The notes under the pieces are model-generated. The model saw only the letters and a list, made by a program, of their open reading frames with translations, was not told the DNA's origin and ran no database searches. Below, piece after piece: positions 41,817 to 49,642 of a stretch of 64,000 nucleotides of DNA (position 1 is the first letter of the stretch; each line of letters begins with the position of its first letter). The stretch is taken from contig DATBLE010000058.1 of the NCBI GenBank assembly GCA_036555585.1, positions 1 through 64,000 on the forward strand. Reading direction: 5' to 3'. The DNA is from DATBLE01 sp036555585. GTDB taxonomy: Bacteria > Actinomycetota > Thermoleophilia > Gaiellales > Gaiellaceae. The translations under genes were made by a program, and so were the position numbers.

Positions 41817-41832
41817 ACGAGCGACGAGCTGG

Positions 41833-41854
41833 GGCGGCTCCGGCCGGGGCCGCC
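41833..41854. terminator. Near-perfect palindrome between convergent genes
   Basis: GGCGGC-T-CCGG/CCGG-G-GCCGCC, 11-bp arms with one mismatch, directly at the stop of the membrane protein gene. Terminator-like, no T-run. Confidence 0.5.
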
Positions 41855-43156
41855 TCAGCCGTGCGGCCGGCTGTGCCAGGTGCGGAGCGCCCCTGCCCAG
41901 GCCAGCAGCGCGGCGGCGACCAGGACGCTCGCGCCCGCGTAGGCGAGCCCCTCGCTTCCGGTCAGCGGTGCGAGCCCGACCAGCTCGACGCCGAGCGCGA
42001 AGACCGCGCCCTCGAGCAGCCAGAGCGCGCGCGGGTAGAGCGCAGCCTGCCTCGGCCGCGGGCCCGGTGGCCACCAGACCCACAGGGACAGGGAGAGCAT
42101 CTTGCCGATGTGGCCGAGCGTCACTCCCCCCGCCCAGCCGAGCAGGAGGAAGACGACGTACGCGGTGACTCCGGAGCCGACCGAGATCGCGTCGGCGAGC
42201 ACGAGGAAGCCGATCACCGCCGCCTCGAGCAGGAACGCCACGCCCGCAAGGAGGTGCGCGAGCGGTGCCTCCAGGGAGGCCCGGCGGGCGCGCGCCACCC
42301 GAGCGAGGAACACGGCGAACGCCGCCAGCGCGGCGAGCATCGCTGCGCCGCCCGCGGCCTTGGCCGCCGTGGACGAGGCGGCGATGCCGGCCAGCAGCGT
42401 CCACAGCCCGGCGGTCAGCGAGAGCTCGAGGAGGGGCAGCCGCCTCGGGCCGGCCGTCGGGGCCTGGGCCAGCATCGGCGCCAGCGTGCGGCCGACCGTG
42501 ACGATCAGCAGCGTCAACCAGCCCAGGATCGCGAGATCCAGGTGGACGAGCAGCCAGCGGTCGACGCCCACCCCGGCGAAGGGGCGGCCGTCCTGCGAGA
42601 AGACGACCGCGCCGAGCACGAGCGCGCACGCAGCGTGGAAGCCCGACAGGGCGACGCCGGTGCGGCTGGCGACGAGCGTCCGGCCGCGCGGCGCATGGAC
42701 GACGAGGCCGAGCAGCTCTCCGAGGACGAGCAGCAGCGCGGCGGCGACGAGGCTTGCACCGGTCCAGACGAGCGCGTCGCGGTCGTACGCGAGCCCGGGA
42801 GCGAGCACGAACCCACCGGCGAGGAGCGGAAGGGCCAGCCGGAGGCGGCCCGGATGACGGACGTCGTTCCGGAGCATCACCGGAACGAGATGGAACGTCG
42901 CTCCGGTGACGGCGAAGGCCAGGAAGCCGAGTGCGAGCAGATGGGTGGCCAGGACCGGCATCCGTCCCAGCGGGCTCCCGCCGGCCAGGTCGGGCGCGGC
43001 GAGCAGCAACACGATCGCGGCGGCGAGGAAGCCGGCGAGCGCGACCCCCGCGTAGGCGGCCAGCAGGCCGAGCGCGATCGGGCCGCCGACGGCCCGCTTC
43101 TGCGTGAGCGGCAGCGCCTTCGTTCCCGGCCGTCCCCGGATCGGCACAGGTTCCAT
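41855..43156 (-). CDS. Polytopic membrane protein, heme-copper oxidase I / NnrS-like
   Basis: A 433-residue protein with about 12 membrane helices. Conserved-looking intramembrane His occur in ATHLLALGFLAFAVTGATFHLVPVML, VHLDLAILGWLTLLIVTVGRTLAPM and LGHIGKMLSLSLWVWWPP, as in stand-alone cytochrome-oxidase-subunit-I-like or NnrS-like proteins. No separate oxidase subunits are nearby. Heme or metal binding is inference. ATG 43156 is divergent from nucS. Confidence 0.65.
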   Translation of the reverse strand: MEPVPIRGRPGTKALPLTQKRAVGGPIALGLLAAYAGVALAGFLAAAIVLLLAAPDLAGGSPLGRMPVLATHLLALGFLAFAVTGATFHLVPVMLRNDVRHPGRLRLALPLLAGGFVLAPGLAYDRDALVWTGASLVAAALLLVLGELLGLVVHAPRGRTLVASRTGVALSGFHAACALVLGAVVFSQDGRPFAGVGVDRWLLVHLDLAILGWLTLLIVTVGRTLAPMLAQAPTAGPRRLPLLELSLTAGLWTLLAGIAASSTAAKAAGGAAMLAALAAFAVFLARVARARRASLEAPLAHLLAGVAFLLEAAVIGFLVLADAISVGSGVTAYVVFLLLGWAGGVTLGHIGKMLSLSLWVWWPPGPRPRQAALYPRALWLLEGAVFALGVELVGLAPLTGSEGLAYAGASVLVAAALLAWAGALRTWHSRPHG

Positions 43157-43207
43157 CGACGCCAGTTCTACCTAGGTTGTCCGAAATGGACGATACGGTC
43201 CGGCGCC

Positions 43208-43879
43208 GTGCGCCTGATCGTCGCCCGCTGCGAGGTTCGCTACACGGGCCGGTTGACCGCCGTCCTGCCGGAGTCGACCCGGCTCTTGATGGTCAAGTCG
43301 GACGGCTCCGTGCTCGTCCACGCCGACGCCGGCGGGTACAAGCCCTTGAACTGGATGACGCCGCCGACGGCGATCGAGGAGTCGGAAGACGCGATCGTCG
43401 TGCGCAAGCGGGCGGGGAAGACCGAGGACCGCCTCGAGATCAGGCTCGCCGAGGTGCTCAGCGACGTCTCGCACGAGATGGGCGAGGCGGCCGGCCTGGA
43501 GAAGGACGGCGTCGAGCGCGACCTCCAGGAGGTGCTGGCCGAGCGGCCGGAGGCGCTCGGGGAGGAGCTGCGGCTCGTCCGCCGCGAGTGGCCGACCGAC
43601 ATCGGGCCGGTCGACCTGATGTGCCGGGATGCCGACGACGCCTGGGTCGCGGTCGAGGTCAAGCGGATCGCCGGGATCGAGGCGGTGGAGCAGCTCGTGC
43701 GCTACCTGGAGCGGATCCGGCTCGATCCGGCCAGGGCCGACACCCGCGGCGTGCTCGCGGCGACGGGGTTCCGGCCGCAGGCGCTGACGCTGGCCGAGTC
43801 GCGCGGGCTCCGCTGCGTCGAGGTCGACCTGGCCGTGCTCCGCGGCGAGCGCGAGCCCGAGCTCACGCTCTTCAGCTGA
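43208..43879 (+). CDS. nucS: Endonuclease NucS/EndoMS (mismatch repair)
   Basis: A 223-residue mismatch-specific endonuclease that replaces MutS/MutL in most actinobacteria. The N-terminal dimer domain starts LIVARCEVRYTGRL. The nuclease domain has GPVDLMCRDADDAWVAVEVKR (D and E-x-K) and EAVEQLVRYLERI. The C-terminus ends in a PELTLFS tail reminiscent of a sliding-clamp-binding peptide. GTG 43208 is 8 nt after TACGGT (43194-43199). Confidence 0.94.
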   Translation: MRLIVARCEVRYTGRLTAVLPESTRLLMVKSDGSVLVHADAGGYKPLNWMTPPTAIEESEDAIVVRKRAGKTEDRLEIRLAEVLSDVSHEMGEAAGLEKDGVERDLQEVLAERPEALGEELRLVRREWPTDIGPVDLMCRDADDAWVAVEVKRIAGIEAVEQLVRYLERIRLDPARADTRGVLAATGFRPQALTLAESRGLRCVEVDLAVLRGEREPELTLFS

Positions 43880-43981
43880 GCGATCAGGCGACGCAGCCCT
43901 GCGAGCAGCGGTGACGCCAGCTCGCTCCGCCTCCACTCGGCGTGGAGCTCATGCTGGGAACGGGGAGCGTCGCTAGTTAGC

Positions 43982-44023
43982 ACGATCGGTCGTTCTTGAT
44001 AATACGAACGGTCGTGCTACTTT
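43982..44023 (+). promoter_or_regulatory. TetR tandem operator over a promoter
   Basis: ACGATCGGTCGT (43982-43993) and ACGAACGGTCGT (44004-44015), each ACGA-N4-TCGT and 22 bp apart (two helical turns). They flank the -35 TTGATA (43996-44001); the -10 is TACTTT (44018-44023), 7 nt before GTG 44031. Two dimers on one face are suggested. Confidence 0.7.
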
Positions 44024-44030
44024 GTCAAGC

Positions 44031-44654
44031 GTGAGCGCGACGACCAGAAGGCGGCGCGCCGACGGCGAGCAGACGCGGGCGGCGATCCTGGACGCGGCGA
44101 CGAAGCTGGCGACCGTCGAGGGCCTGGACGGCCTGTCGATCGGGCGGCTCGCCGACCACATCGGCATGTCGAAGAGCGGCCTCTATGCCCACTTCGGCTC
44201 GAAGGAGGAGCTCCAGCTCGCGGCCATCGACACGGCGACCGAGATCTTCAGGGATGCCGTCATCCGCCCGGCCCGACGGGCCGACACGCCCCTGGGCCGG
44301 CTGGAGGCGCTCTGCGAGAACTTCTTCGGCTACCTCGAGCGGCCGGTGTTCCCCGGCGGGTGCTTCTTCGCCTCGGCAACCGCCGAGCTCGACACCCACC
44401 CCGGCCCGGTGCGGGAGAAGCTCGTCGAGTCGCTGGACGGCTGGCTGGCGCTGATCGAGCGCGGCGTTCGGGAGGCGCAGGAGGGAGGCGAGCTGGATCC
44501 GCTGGAAGACGCGGCGCTGCTTGCCTTCGAGCTGGACGCGTTCATGAAGATGGGCAACTCGCTGCGCGTGCTGCACGGCGACCGCAGCGGGCTCGGCCAG
44601 GCGCGCGCCGCGATCCGCTCCCGGCTCGACCGGGCTCGTGTGACGAAGCGGTAA
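44031..44654 (+). CDS. TetR-family regulator
   Basis: A 207-residue repressor. Its helix-turn-helix reads LSIGRLADHIGMSKSGLYAHFGSKEELQ. The C-terminal domain has RPVFPGGCFFASATAELDTHPGPVRE, the TetR_C_16-like (YxaF/AcrR) pattern. It is probably leaderless from GTG 44031, though a TTG at 44022 is in frame. The operator upstream implies autorepression. No obvious target lies divergently (43880-43980 is empty). Confidence 0.9.
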   Translation: MSATTRRRRADGEQTRAAILDAATKLATVEGLDGLSIGRLADHIGMSKSGLYAHFGSKEELQLAAIDTATEIFRDAVIRPARRADTPLGRLEALCENFFGYLERPVFPGGCFFASATAELDTHPGPVREKLVESLDGWLALIERGVREAQEGGELDPLEDAALLAFELDAFMKMGNSLRVLHGDRSGLGQARAAIRSRLDRARVTKR

Positions 44655-44706
44655 CGATCCGTCCACCGACGATGCGCCCGGCGCGGCCGTTGTCCATCCT
44701 GACGGC

Positions 44707-45174
44707 ATGCCCAGGGTCGCGACCGCGGTCGCCCTCGTGGGCTTCGTGCTCGGCCTTGCCCTGCTCTGGCACGCCTCGACGCCGGCGCGTCCTGTGCTCG
44801 TCGCCGATCCGGTCCGCACGCCCGGGGTGGTGAATCCGGAGGTCACCCAGGCGACGATCGGCGAGACGATCTGCACGTCGGGCTGGACGCGGACAATCCG
44901 CCCGCCCGTCAGCTACACCAACGAGCTGAAGATCCGGCAGATGCGCGAGTACGGCGTCGGCGGAAGCCCCTCCGACTACCAGGAGGACCATCTGATCAGC
45001 CTGGAGATGGGAGGCCACCCGACCGACCCGCGCAACCTCTGGCCCGAGCCGTATCCGCGCGCGTCCGAGGTCGACCGGATCGAGAACGAGATCAACGACG
45101 AGATCTGCGCGGGGAAGATCACGCTCGCCGAGGGCCAGCGGCGCGAGTCGGAGCTCAAGCACCGGTCGGGATGA
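44707..45174 (+). CDS. Secreted or anchored HNH-like protein
   Basis: A 155-residue protein with a signal/anchor helix (residues 5-22), then NPEVTQATIGETICTSGWTR and a core YQEDHLISLEMGGHPTDPRNLWPEPY that resembles the HNH nuclease finger (D-H...L...N-P/L-W). Exported HNH-like proteins of this kind are common in actinobacteria, function unproven. ATG 44707 is 6 nt after CATCCT. Confidence 0.72.
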   Translation: MPRVATAVALVGFVLGLALLWHASTPARPVLVADPVRTPGVVNPEVTQATIGETICTSGWTRTIRPPVSYTNELKIRQMREYGVGGSPSDYQEDHLISLEMGGHPTDPRNLWPEPYPRASEVDRIENEINDEICAGKITLAEGQRRESELKHRSG

Positions 45175-45187
45175 GAAGATCCGCGGC

Positions 45188-45814
45188 GTGCTCGAGCTCA
45201 CCCCGGACGAGCTGCTCTCGACGACCAGGGCGGTGCGCAAGCGGCTCGACCTCGAGCGGCCGGTCGAGCGCGAGGTGATCGAGGACTGCCTGCGGCTGGC
45301 GCAGCAGGCGCCGACCGGCAGCTACGCCCAGAACTGGCACTTCGTCGTCGTCGCCGATCCCGCGCCGCGCGCGGGCCTGGCCGAGCTCTGGCGGCAGGGC
45401 TGCGAGAAGTACCTGGCCGCGGTCGAGGATCCGGAGGCGATCCCCGGGATGATGGGCCGCGTCCTGGGCGGCGTGTTCCACCTGCGCGACCACCTGCACG
45501 AGGTCCCCGTCCACGTGATCCCCTGCATCGAGGGCCGGACGGACGGGAAGGGCGCGTTCGCGCAGGCCTCGAAATGGGGGTCGATCATGCCGGCGGCGTG
45601 GAGCTTCATGCTCGCCGCGCGTTCGCGAGGGCTGGGCACCTGCTGGACGACCTTCCACCTGTTCCGGGAGCAGGAGGCCGCCGACCTGCTCGGGATTCCC
45701 TACGACGAGGTGATGCAGGCCGCGCTGATCCCGGTCGCCCACACGATCGGCACCGAGTTCAAGCCGGGCGTGCGGGCGCCCCTCGACTCGTTCGTGCACT
45801 GGGACCGCTGGTAG
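45188..45814 (+). CDS. Nitroreductase-family flavoprotein
   Basis: A 208-residue FMN oxidoreductase. STTRAVRKRLDLERPVEREVIEDCLRLAQQAPTGSYAQNWHFVVV is split into the usual RxVRxF-like start and the FMN-binding PTGSYAQNW. ARSRGLGTCWTTFHL and LLGIPYDEVMQAALIPV follow. Substrate unknown; reduces nitro compounds or quinones in relatives. GTG 45188. Confidence 0.88.
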   Translation: MLELTPDELLSTTRAVRKRLDLERPVEREVIEDCLRLAQQAPTGSYAQNWHFVVVADPAPRAGLAELWRQGCEKYLAAVEDPEAIPGMMGRVLGGVFHLRDHLHEVPVHVIPCIEGRTDGKGAFAQASKWGSIMPAAWSFMLAARSRGLGTCWTTFHLFREQEAADLLGIPYDEVMQAALIPVAHTIGTEFKPGVRAPLDSFVHWDRW

Positions 45815-45838
45815 CGGGAGACTGGATCGAGGACGGGC

Positions 45839-46774
45839 TCAAGTCTGTCCCCGATGCCGTTTCCCAGGCGTCACCTTCAGCTCGAGCACGTCCGGCCGGT
45901 GGTAGTGACCGGCCGGGTCGAAGCGCTGGCGCTCCTCGTCGAGCCGTTGCGGCTCGAGGTCGGCGTAGAGGATCCCCTCCTCGCCGTAGAGCGGGCCGGC
46001 AAGGTAGGAGCCGTCGGGCGCGAGGATCGCCGAGCCGCCGCGGCCGATCAGGTCCATCCCGGCGAGCTCCTCGCGGAGCGGGAAGTCGTCCGGGTACGAG
46101 CCGGCCCGCTGGAGGTGCGCCGGCGCGACCACGAACGCCCGCGACTCGCGGGCGATGTGCACGAGCGTCGCCTGCCAGGCGTCGCCGTCGTCGGCCGTCG
46201 AGGCGATGTAGATCTCGACGCCGGACTCGTACAGCGAGAAGCGGGCAAGGGGCATGTAGTTCTCCCAGCAGATCAGCCCGCCGATCCTGCCGATCGGGGT
46301 CTGGACGGCGCGCAGGCCGCCGCCGTCGCCCTGCCCCCAGATCAGGCGCTCGTGGTTGGTCGGCACGAGCTTGCGGTGATGCACGGCGAGCTCGCCGTCG
46401 GGCGAGTGGTAGAGGAGGGCGTTGTAGAGCGTGCCCGGGCTCGACGGGTCGCGCTCGTTCACGCCGGTGACGAGCCAGACCTCGTTGTCCCGGGCGATCT
46501 CGGTCAGCCGGTCGGCTGCCGGCCCCGGCACCTCCACCGACTCGCGGGCCAGCATGGCGAAGGCGCCCTTCGCGCGCGGGTCGGCCCAACCCGCCAGGAA
46601 CTTCGCCCAGGCCGAGCTCGGGTAGGCGGGGACGAACGTCTCCGGGAAGACGACGAGGCCCGCTCCCTCCGCCTTCGCCTCGGCGGTCAGCGCGGCCAGC
46701 TTGTCGAGCGTCGCCTCGCGGTCGAGGATGACCGGCTCGGCCTGGACGCACGCGACGCGGACGGGCCCGTTCAC
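45839..46774 (-). CDS. Nitrilase/carbon-nitrogen hydrolase
   Basis: A 311-residue nitrilase-superfamily enzyme with the Glu (VVFPETFVPAYP), Lys (HHRKLVPTNHERLIW) and Cys (GGLICWENYMPLARFSLY) triad in true-nitrilase context (CWENYMP), so nitrile hydrolysis is more likely than amidase action. GTG 46774 overlaps the stop of the upstream methyltransferase (GTGA). A longer frame to 46897 is antisense-like Arg/Pro sequence. Confidence 0.88.
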   Translation of the reverse strand: MNGPVRVACVQAEPVILDREATLDKLAALTAEAKAEGAGLVVFPETFVPAYPSSAWAKFLAGWADPRAKGAFAMLARESVEVPGPAADRLTEIARDNEVWLVTGVNERDPSSPGTLYNALLYHSPDGELAVHHRKLVPTNHERLIWGQGDGGGLRAVQTPIGRIGGLICWENYMPLARFSLYESGVEIYIASTADDGDAWQATLVHIARESRAFVVAPAHLQRAGSYPDDFPLREELAGMDLIGRGGSAILAPDGSYLAGPLYGEEGILYADLEPQRLDEERQRFDPAGHYHRPDVLELKVTPGKRHRGQT

Positions 46775-47505
46775 CGGCCGTACACCGAGACGTGCCGGGG
46801 GCTGCCCGAGCCGAACGGCTCCTTCCGCCAGCTCGACCACCGGTGCTTCAGCTCGAGGCCCGCCAGCCGCGCCATCAGGTCGAGCTCGCTCGGCCACGCG
46901 TAGCGGAGCTGAACCGGGTAGAGCTTCGTGCCGGCCTCGCTGATGTAGATGTGGCTGGCCTCGATCCGTTGCGACACCTGGTCGTGGCGCGCGGCGTCGA
47001 TGAAGACCTCCCCGGACGAGATGCGGTTCACCTGCAGCCGCTGGTCGCGGTCGTAGCGGCCGAGGTCTGGGACGAACCCCTCCAGCGCGAAGACGCCGCG
47101 GTCGGCCAGGTGCTCGGCCGCGTTCGCGAAGCAGCGGACCTGGTCCGCCTGCGTCGTCAGCGCGTAGAACGTGTTGAAGCCGACGAAGATCAGCGAGTAC
47201 CGCCCGTCCACTGCGACGTCGGCGAAGTCGCCGATCGTCACCGGGATGGCATCTCCGCCCGGCTTCTCGCGGAGCTTGGCGACCATCGCGTCGGACGCGT
47301 CGATTCCGTGCACCTCGATGCCTCTGGCCGCCAGCGGCAGTCCGAGCCGGCCGGTGCCGATCGCCAGCTCGAGCACCGGCCCGCCGCCGGCCAGCTCGGC
47401 GAGCGCCTCGACCGCGACCTCCGTGTCGAGGCCGAGCGCTGCGACCTGCTCGTCGTACGCATCGGCGACTTTCTCGCCGTAGGTCTCGGGGCCCCAGTCC
47501 TCCAT
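46771..47505 (-). CDS. Class I SAM-dependent methyltransferase
   Basis: A 244-residue methyltransferase. Motif I VLELAIGTGRLGLPLA, acidic loop HGIDASDAMVAKLR, post-motif SLIFVGFNTFYAL. The N-terminus YGEKVADAYDEQV is typical of small-molecule methyltransferases. Substrate unknown. It is coupled to the nitrilase, so the two may act in one pathway. Confidence 0.87.
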   Translation of the reverse strand: MEDWGPETYGEKVADAYDEQVAALGLDTEVAVEALAELAGGGPVLELAIGTGRLGLPLAARGIEVHGIDASDAMVAKLREKPGGDAIPVTIGDFADVAVDGRYSLIFVGFNTFYALTTQADQVRCFANAAEHLADRGVFALEGFVPDLGRYDRDQRLQVNRISSGEVFIDAARHDQVSQRIEASHIYISEAGTKLYPVQLRYAWPSELDLMARLAGLELKHRWSSWRKEPFGSGSPRHVSVYGR

Positions 47506-47514
47506 GGGCGAACG

Positions 47515-47770
47515 CTACCTCGCCCGCAGCGCGGCGATGTTCTGCCGGAAGCCCTCGGCGAACTCCCAGCCGGCGAGCTCGGCGGGGACCTCGTGGTCCC
47601 CCGGCAGGGCGGCCAGCTCGACCACTGTCTCGATGTAGCGGCGGGCCGTCTCGAGCGCCTCTGGCCCGGCGGGCTCGCCGTGCCCGGGGACGACGTGCTC
47701 CGGCTCGAGCGCCCCACCGCCGGTGAGCTGCTCGAAGCGGTAGTGGTCGGAGATGACGCCTCCAGCGTCA
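47515..47770 (-). pseudogene. C-terminal remnant of a metallo-beta-lactamase-fold protein
   Basis: The frame reads ISDHYRFEQLTGGGALEPEH, VVPGHGEPAGPEALETARRY and ends GFRQNIAALRAR. VVPGHG with the downstream helix is the C-terminal end of an MBL-fold hydrolase. There is no in-frame start codon and the catalytic N-terminal part is missing, the trp operon end lying there instead. It looks like a deletion remnant; boundaries on the 5' side are approximate. Confidence 0.6.
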
Positions 47771-47791
47771 CGACATCGCCTCGCACCGACC

Positions 47792-47810
47792 CCGACAGCT
47801 TCGCTGTCGG
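47792..47810 (-). terminator. Hairpin after trpA
   Basis: CCGACAGC-GAA-GCTGTCGG on the minus strand, 22 nt after the trpA stop. No T-run; it probably ends the trp operon. Confidence 0.55.
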
Positions 47811-47831
47811 CTTCGTGCTCGGCTTGGTCTC

Positions 47832-48533
47832 TCACCGGTCGAGCGCCTCGCGCAGCGTTCGCGTGTAGGCCTGGAGCGCGGCGGGGCCTTCCTCGGCCAC
47901 CTCGACCGCGCGCGAGCCGACCACGATCCCGTCCACGAGCGCGGCCGCGGCTCGCGCGTGGTCGGGCGTCGAGATGCCGAAGCCGGCGTAGAGGGGCTTG
48001 TCGGTGGCGCGGCGCGCCCGCTCGACCAGCCCGGCGAGAGCGGGAGAGAGGTCGGAGCGGGCCCCCGTCGTCCCCGTCAGCGTGACGAGGTAGAGCCAGC
48101 CGTCGGTCTGGGCGGCGGCGAGCTCGAGGCGCTCGTCGGTCGAGGTCGGCGCGACCAGCTGGACGCGCCTGAGTCCCGGCCGCTCGCCCGCCGGCAGGTC
48201 GGCGACGATCAGGCTCGCCGCGCCGGCCGTGCGCGCGTCCTCGGCGAAGCGCTCCCAGCCGTACGCCTCCAGCAGCGAGGCGTAGGTCATCGGCACGAGC
48301 GGGACCGAGACGCGATCGCGCGCGGCGGCCAGGCACTCCAGGCACGCCTGCGTACGCATTCCTTCGGCCAGCGCCTGCTCGGCTGCGCGCCGGATCACCG
48401 GCCCGTCCGCGAGCGGGTCGGAGAACGGAAAGCCGATCTCGACCAGGTCGGCGCCGCCTGCCTCCGCGGCCGCGGCCAGTTCGGGCGTTTCCCCGCCGGC
48501 CATGAGGTAGACGACCAGGGCCTTGCCCGCCAT
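47832..48533 (-). CDS. trpA: Tryptophan synthase alpha chain
   Basis: A 233-residue enzyme cleaving indole-3-glycerol phosphate to indole. The catalytic Glu/Asp region is VEIGFPFSDPLADGP. ADLPAGERPG and GTTGARSDLSPALAGLVERAR precede the phosphate site GFGISTPDHARAA. It is shorter than usual (about 260) mainly at the N-terminus and loops. ATG 48533 overlaps the trpB stop (TGATG). Confidence 0.94.
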   Translation of the reverse strand: MAGKALVVYLMAGGETPELAAAAEAGGADLVEIGFPFSDPLADGPVIRRAAEQALAEGMRTQACLECLAAARDRVSVPLVPMTYASLLEAYGWERFAEDARTAGAASLIVADLPAGERPGLRRVQLVAPTSTDERLELAAAQTDGWLYLVTLTGTTGARSDLSPALAGLVERARRATDKPLYAGFGISTPDHARAAAALVDGIVVGSRAVEVAEEGPAALQAYTRTLREALDR

Positions 48534-49642
48534 CAGAGGTGGGCGAGCGCCTCGTCGAGGTCCTTGTCGCCGCGACCGGACAGGCAGACGACCACGACGT
48601 CGCCCTCGAGCTCGCCGGCGCGGGCCAGCGCGTGCGCCGGCTCGAGCGCGGGGATGATCCCCTCGGTCTCGGCGAGGCGGCGGAAGGCGGCGAGCGCCTC
48701 GGCGTCGGTTGCCGCTCGGTACTCGACGCGGCCCGCGTCCCGGAGGTAGGCGTGCTCCGGCCCGACCCCCGGGTAGTCGAGCCCGGCGGAGATCGAGTGG
48801 GCGTCGACGATCTGGCCGTCCTCGTCCGCGAGCAGCGACGAGCGCGCGCCGTGGAGGATCCCGGTTCGGCCGGTGCCGAGGCTCGCGGCGCCCGCCGCCT
48901 CGACCCCGTAGAGGCGCACGTCGGCGTCGTCGAGGAAGCCTGCGAACATGCCGATCGCGTTCGAGCCGCCGCCGACGCAGGCGATGGCCGCGTCGGGCAG
49001 GCGTCCCTCCGCCTCGAGCATCTGCGCCCGGGCCTCGCGGCCGATCACCGCCTGCAGCTCGCGGACGATCTCCGGGTAGGGCTCCGGGCCGACGCACGAG
49101 CCGATCAGGTAGTGGGTCGTCTCGACGTTCGTGATCCAGTCGCGGATCGCTTCGCTCGTCGCCTCCTTCAGCGTCTTCGTCCCGAACTCGACCGCGCGCA
49201 CCTCGGCGCCGAGCAGGCCCATCCGCTCGACGTTCGGCCGTTGCCGGCGCATGTCCTCGGCGCCCATGTAGACGACGCACTCGAGCCCGAAGCGAGCGCA
49301 GACCGTCGCGGTCGCGACGCCGTGCTGGCCCGCGCCCGTCTCGGCGACGACGCGCTGCTTGCCGAGGCGCCGCGCCAGCACCGCCTGGCCGAGCGCGTTG
49401 TTCAGCTTGTGGGCGCCCGTGTGGAGCAGGTCCTCGCGCTTCAGGTAGAGGCGCTTGCCGGGGGCGAAGCGCTCGGCGAGCGTCAGCGGCGTCGGGCGGC
49501 CGCCGTACTCGCGGCCCAGCCGGTCGAGCTCGGCGGCGAAGCCCGGATCGGCTCGGGCCGCCTCCCAGCCGGCGGTCAGCTCGTCGAGCGCGGGAACGAG
49601 CGTCTCCGGGACGTAGCGCCCGCCGTAGCCGCCGTAGCTCAC
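48533..49642 (-). CDS. trpB: Tryptophan synthase beta chain
   Basis: A 369-residue PLP enzyme joining indole and serine. The N-terminus YGGYGGRYVPETLVPALDEL is normal. The PLP Lys lies in HTGAHKLNNALGQAVLA. The phosphate-binding loop GGGSNAIGMFAGF and GLDYPGVGPEHAYL are intact. GTG 49642 overlaps the trpCF stop (GTGA). The preceding 3' part of trpCF contains a REP-like palindrome just upstream of this start. Confidence 0.95.
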   Translation of the reverse strand: MSYGGYGGRYVPETLVPALDELTAGWEAARADPGFAAELDRLGREYGGRPTPLTLAERFAPGKRLYLKREDLLHTGAHKLNNALGQAVLARRLGKQRVVAETGAGQHGVATATVCARFGLECVVYMGAEDMRRQRPNVERMGLLGAEVRAVEFGTKTLKEATSEAIRDWITNVETTHYLIGSCVGPEPYPEIVRELQAVIGREARAQMLEAEGRLPDAAIACVGGGSNAIGMFAGFLDDADVRLYGVEAAGAASLGTGRTGILHGARSSLLADEDGQIVDAHSISAGLDYPGVGPEHAYLRDAGRVEYRAATDAEALAAFRRLAETEGIIPALEPAHALARAGELEGDVVVVCLSGRGDKDLDEALAHL

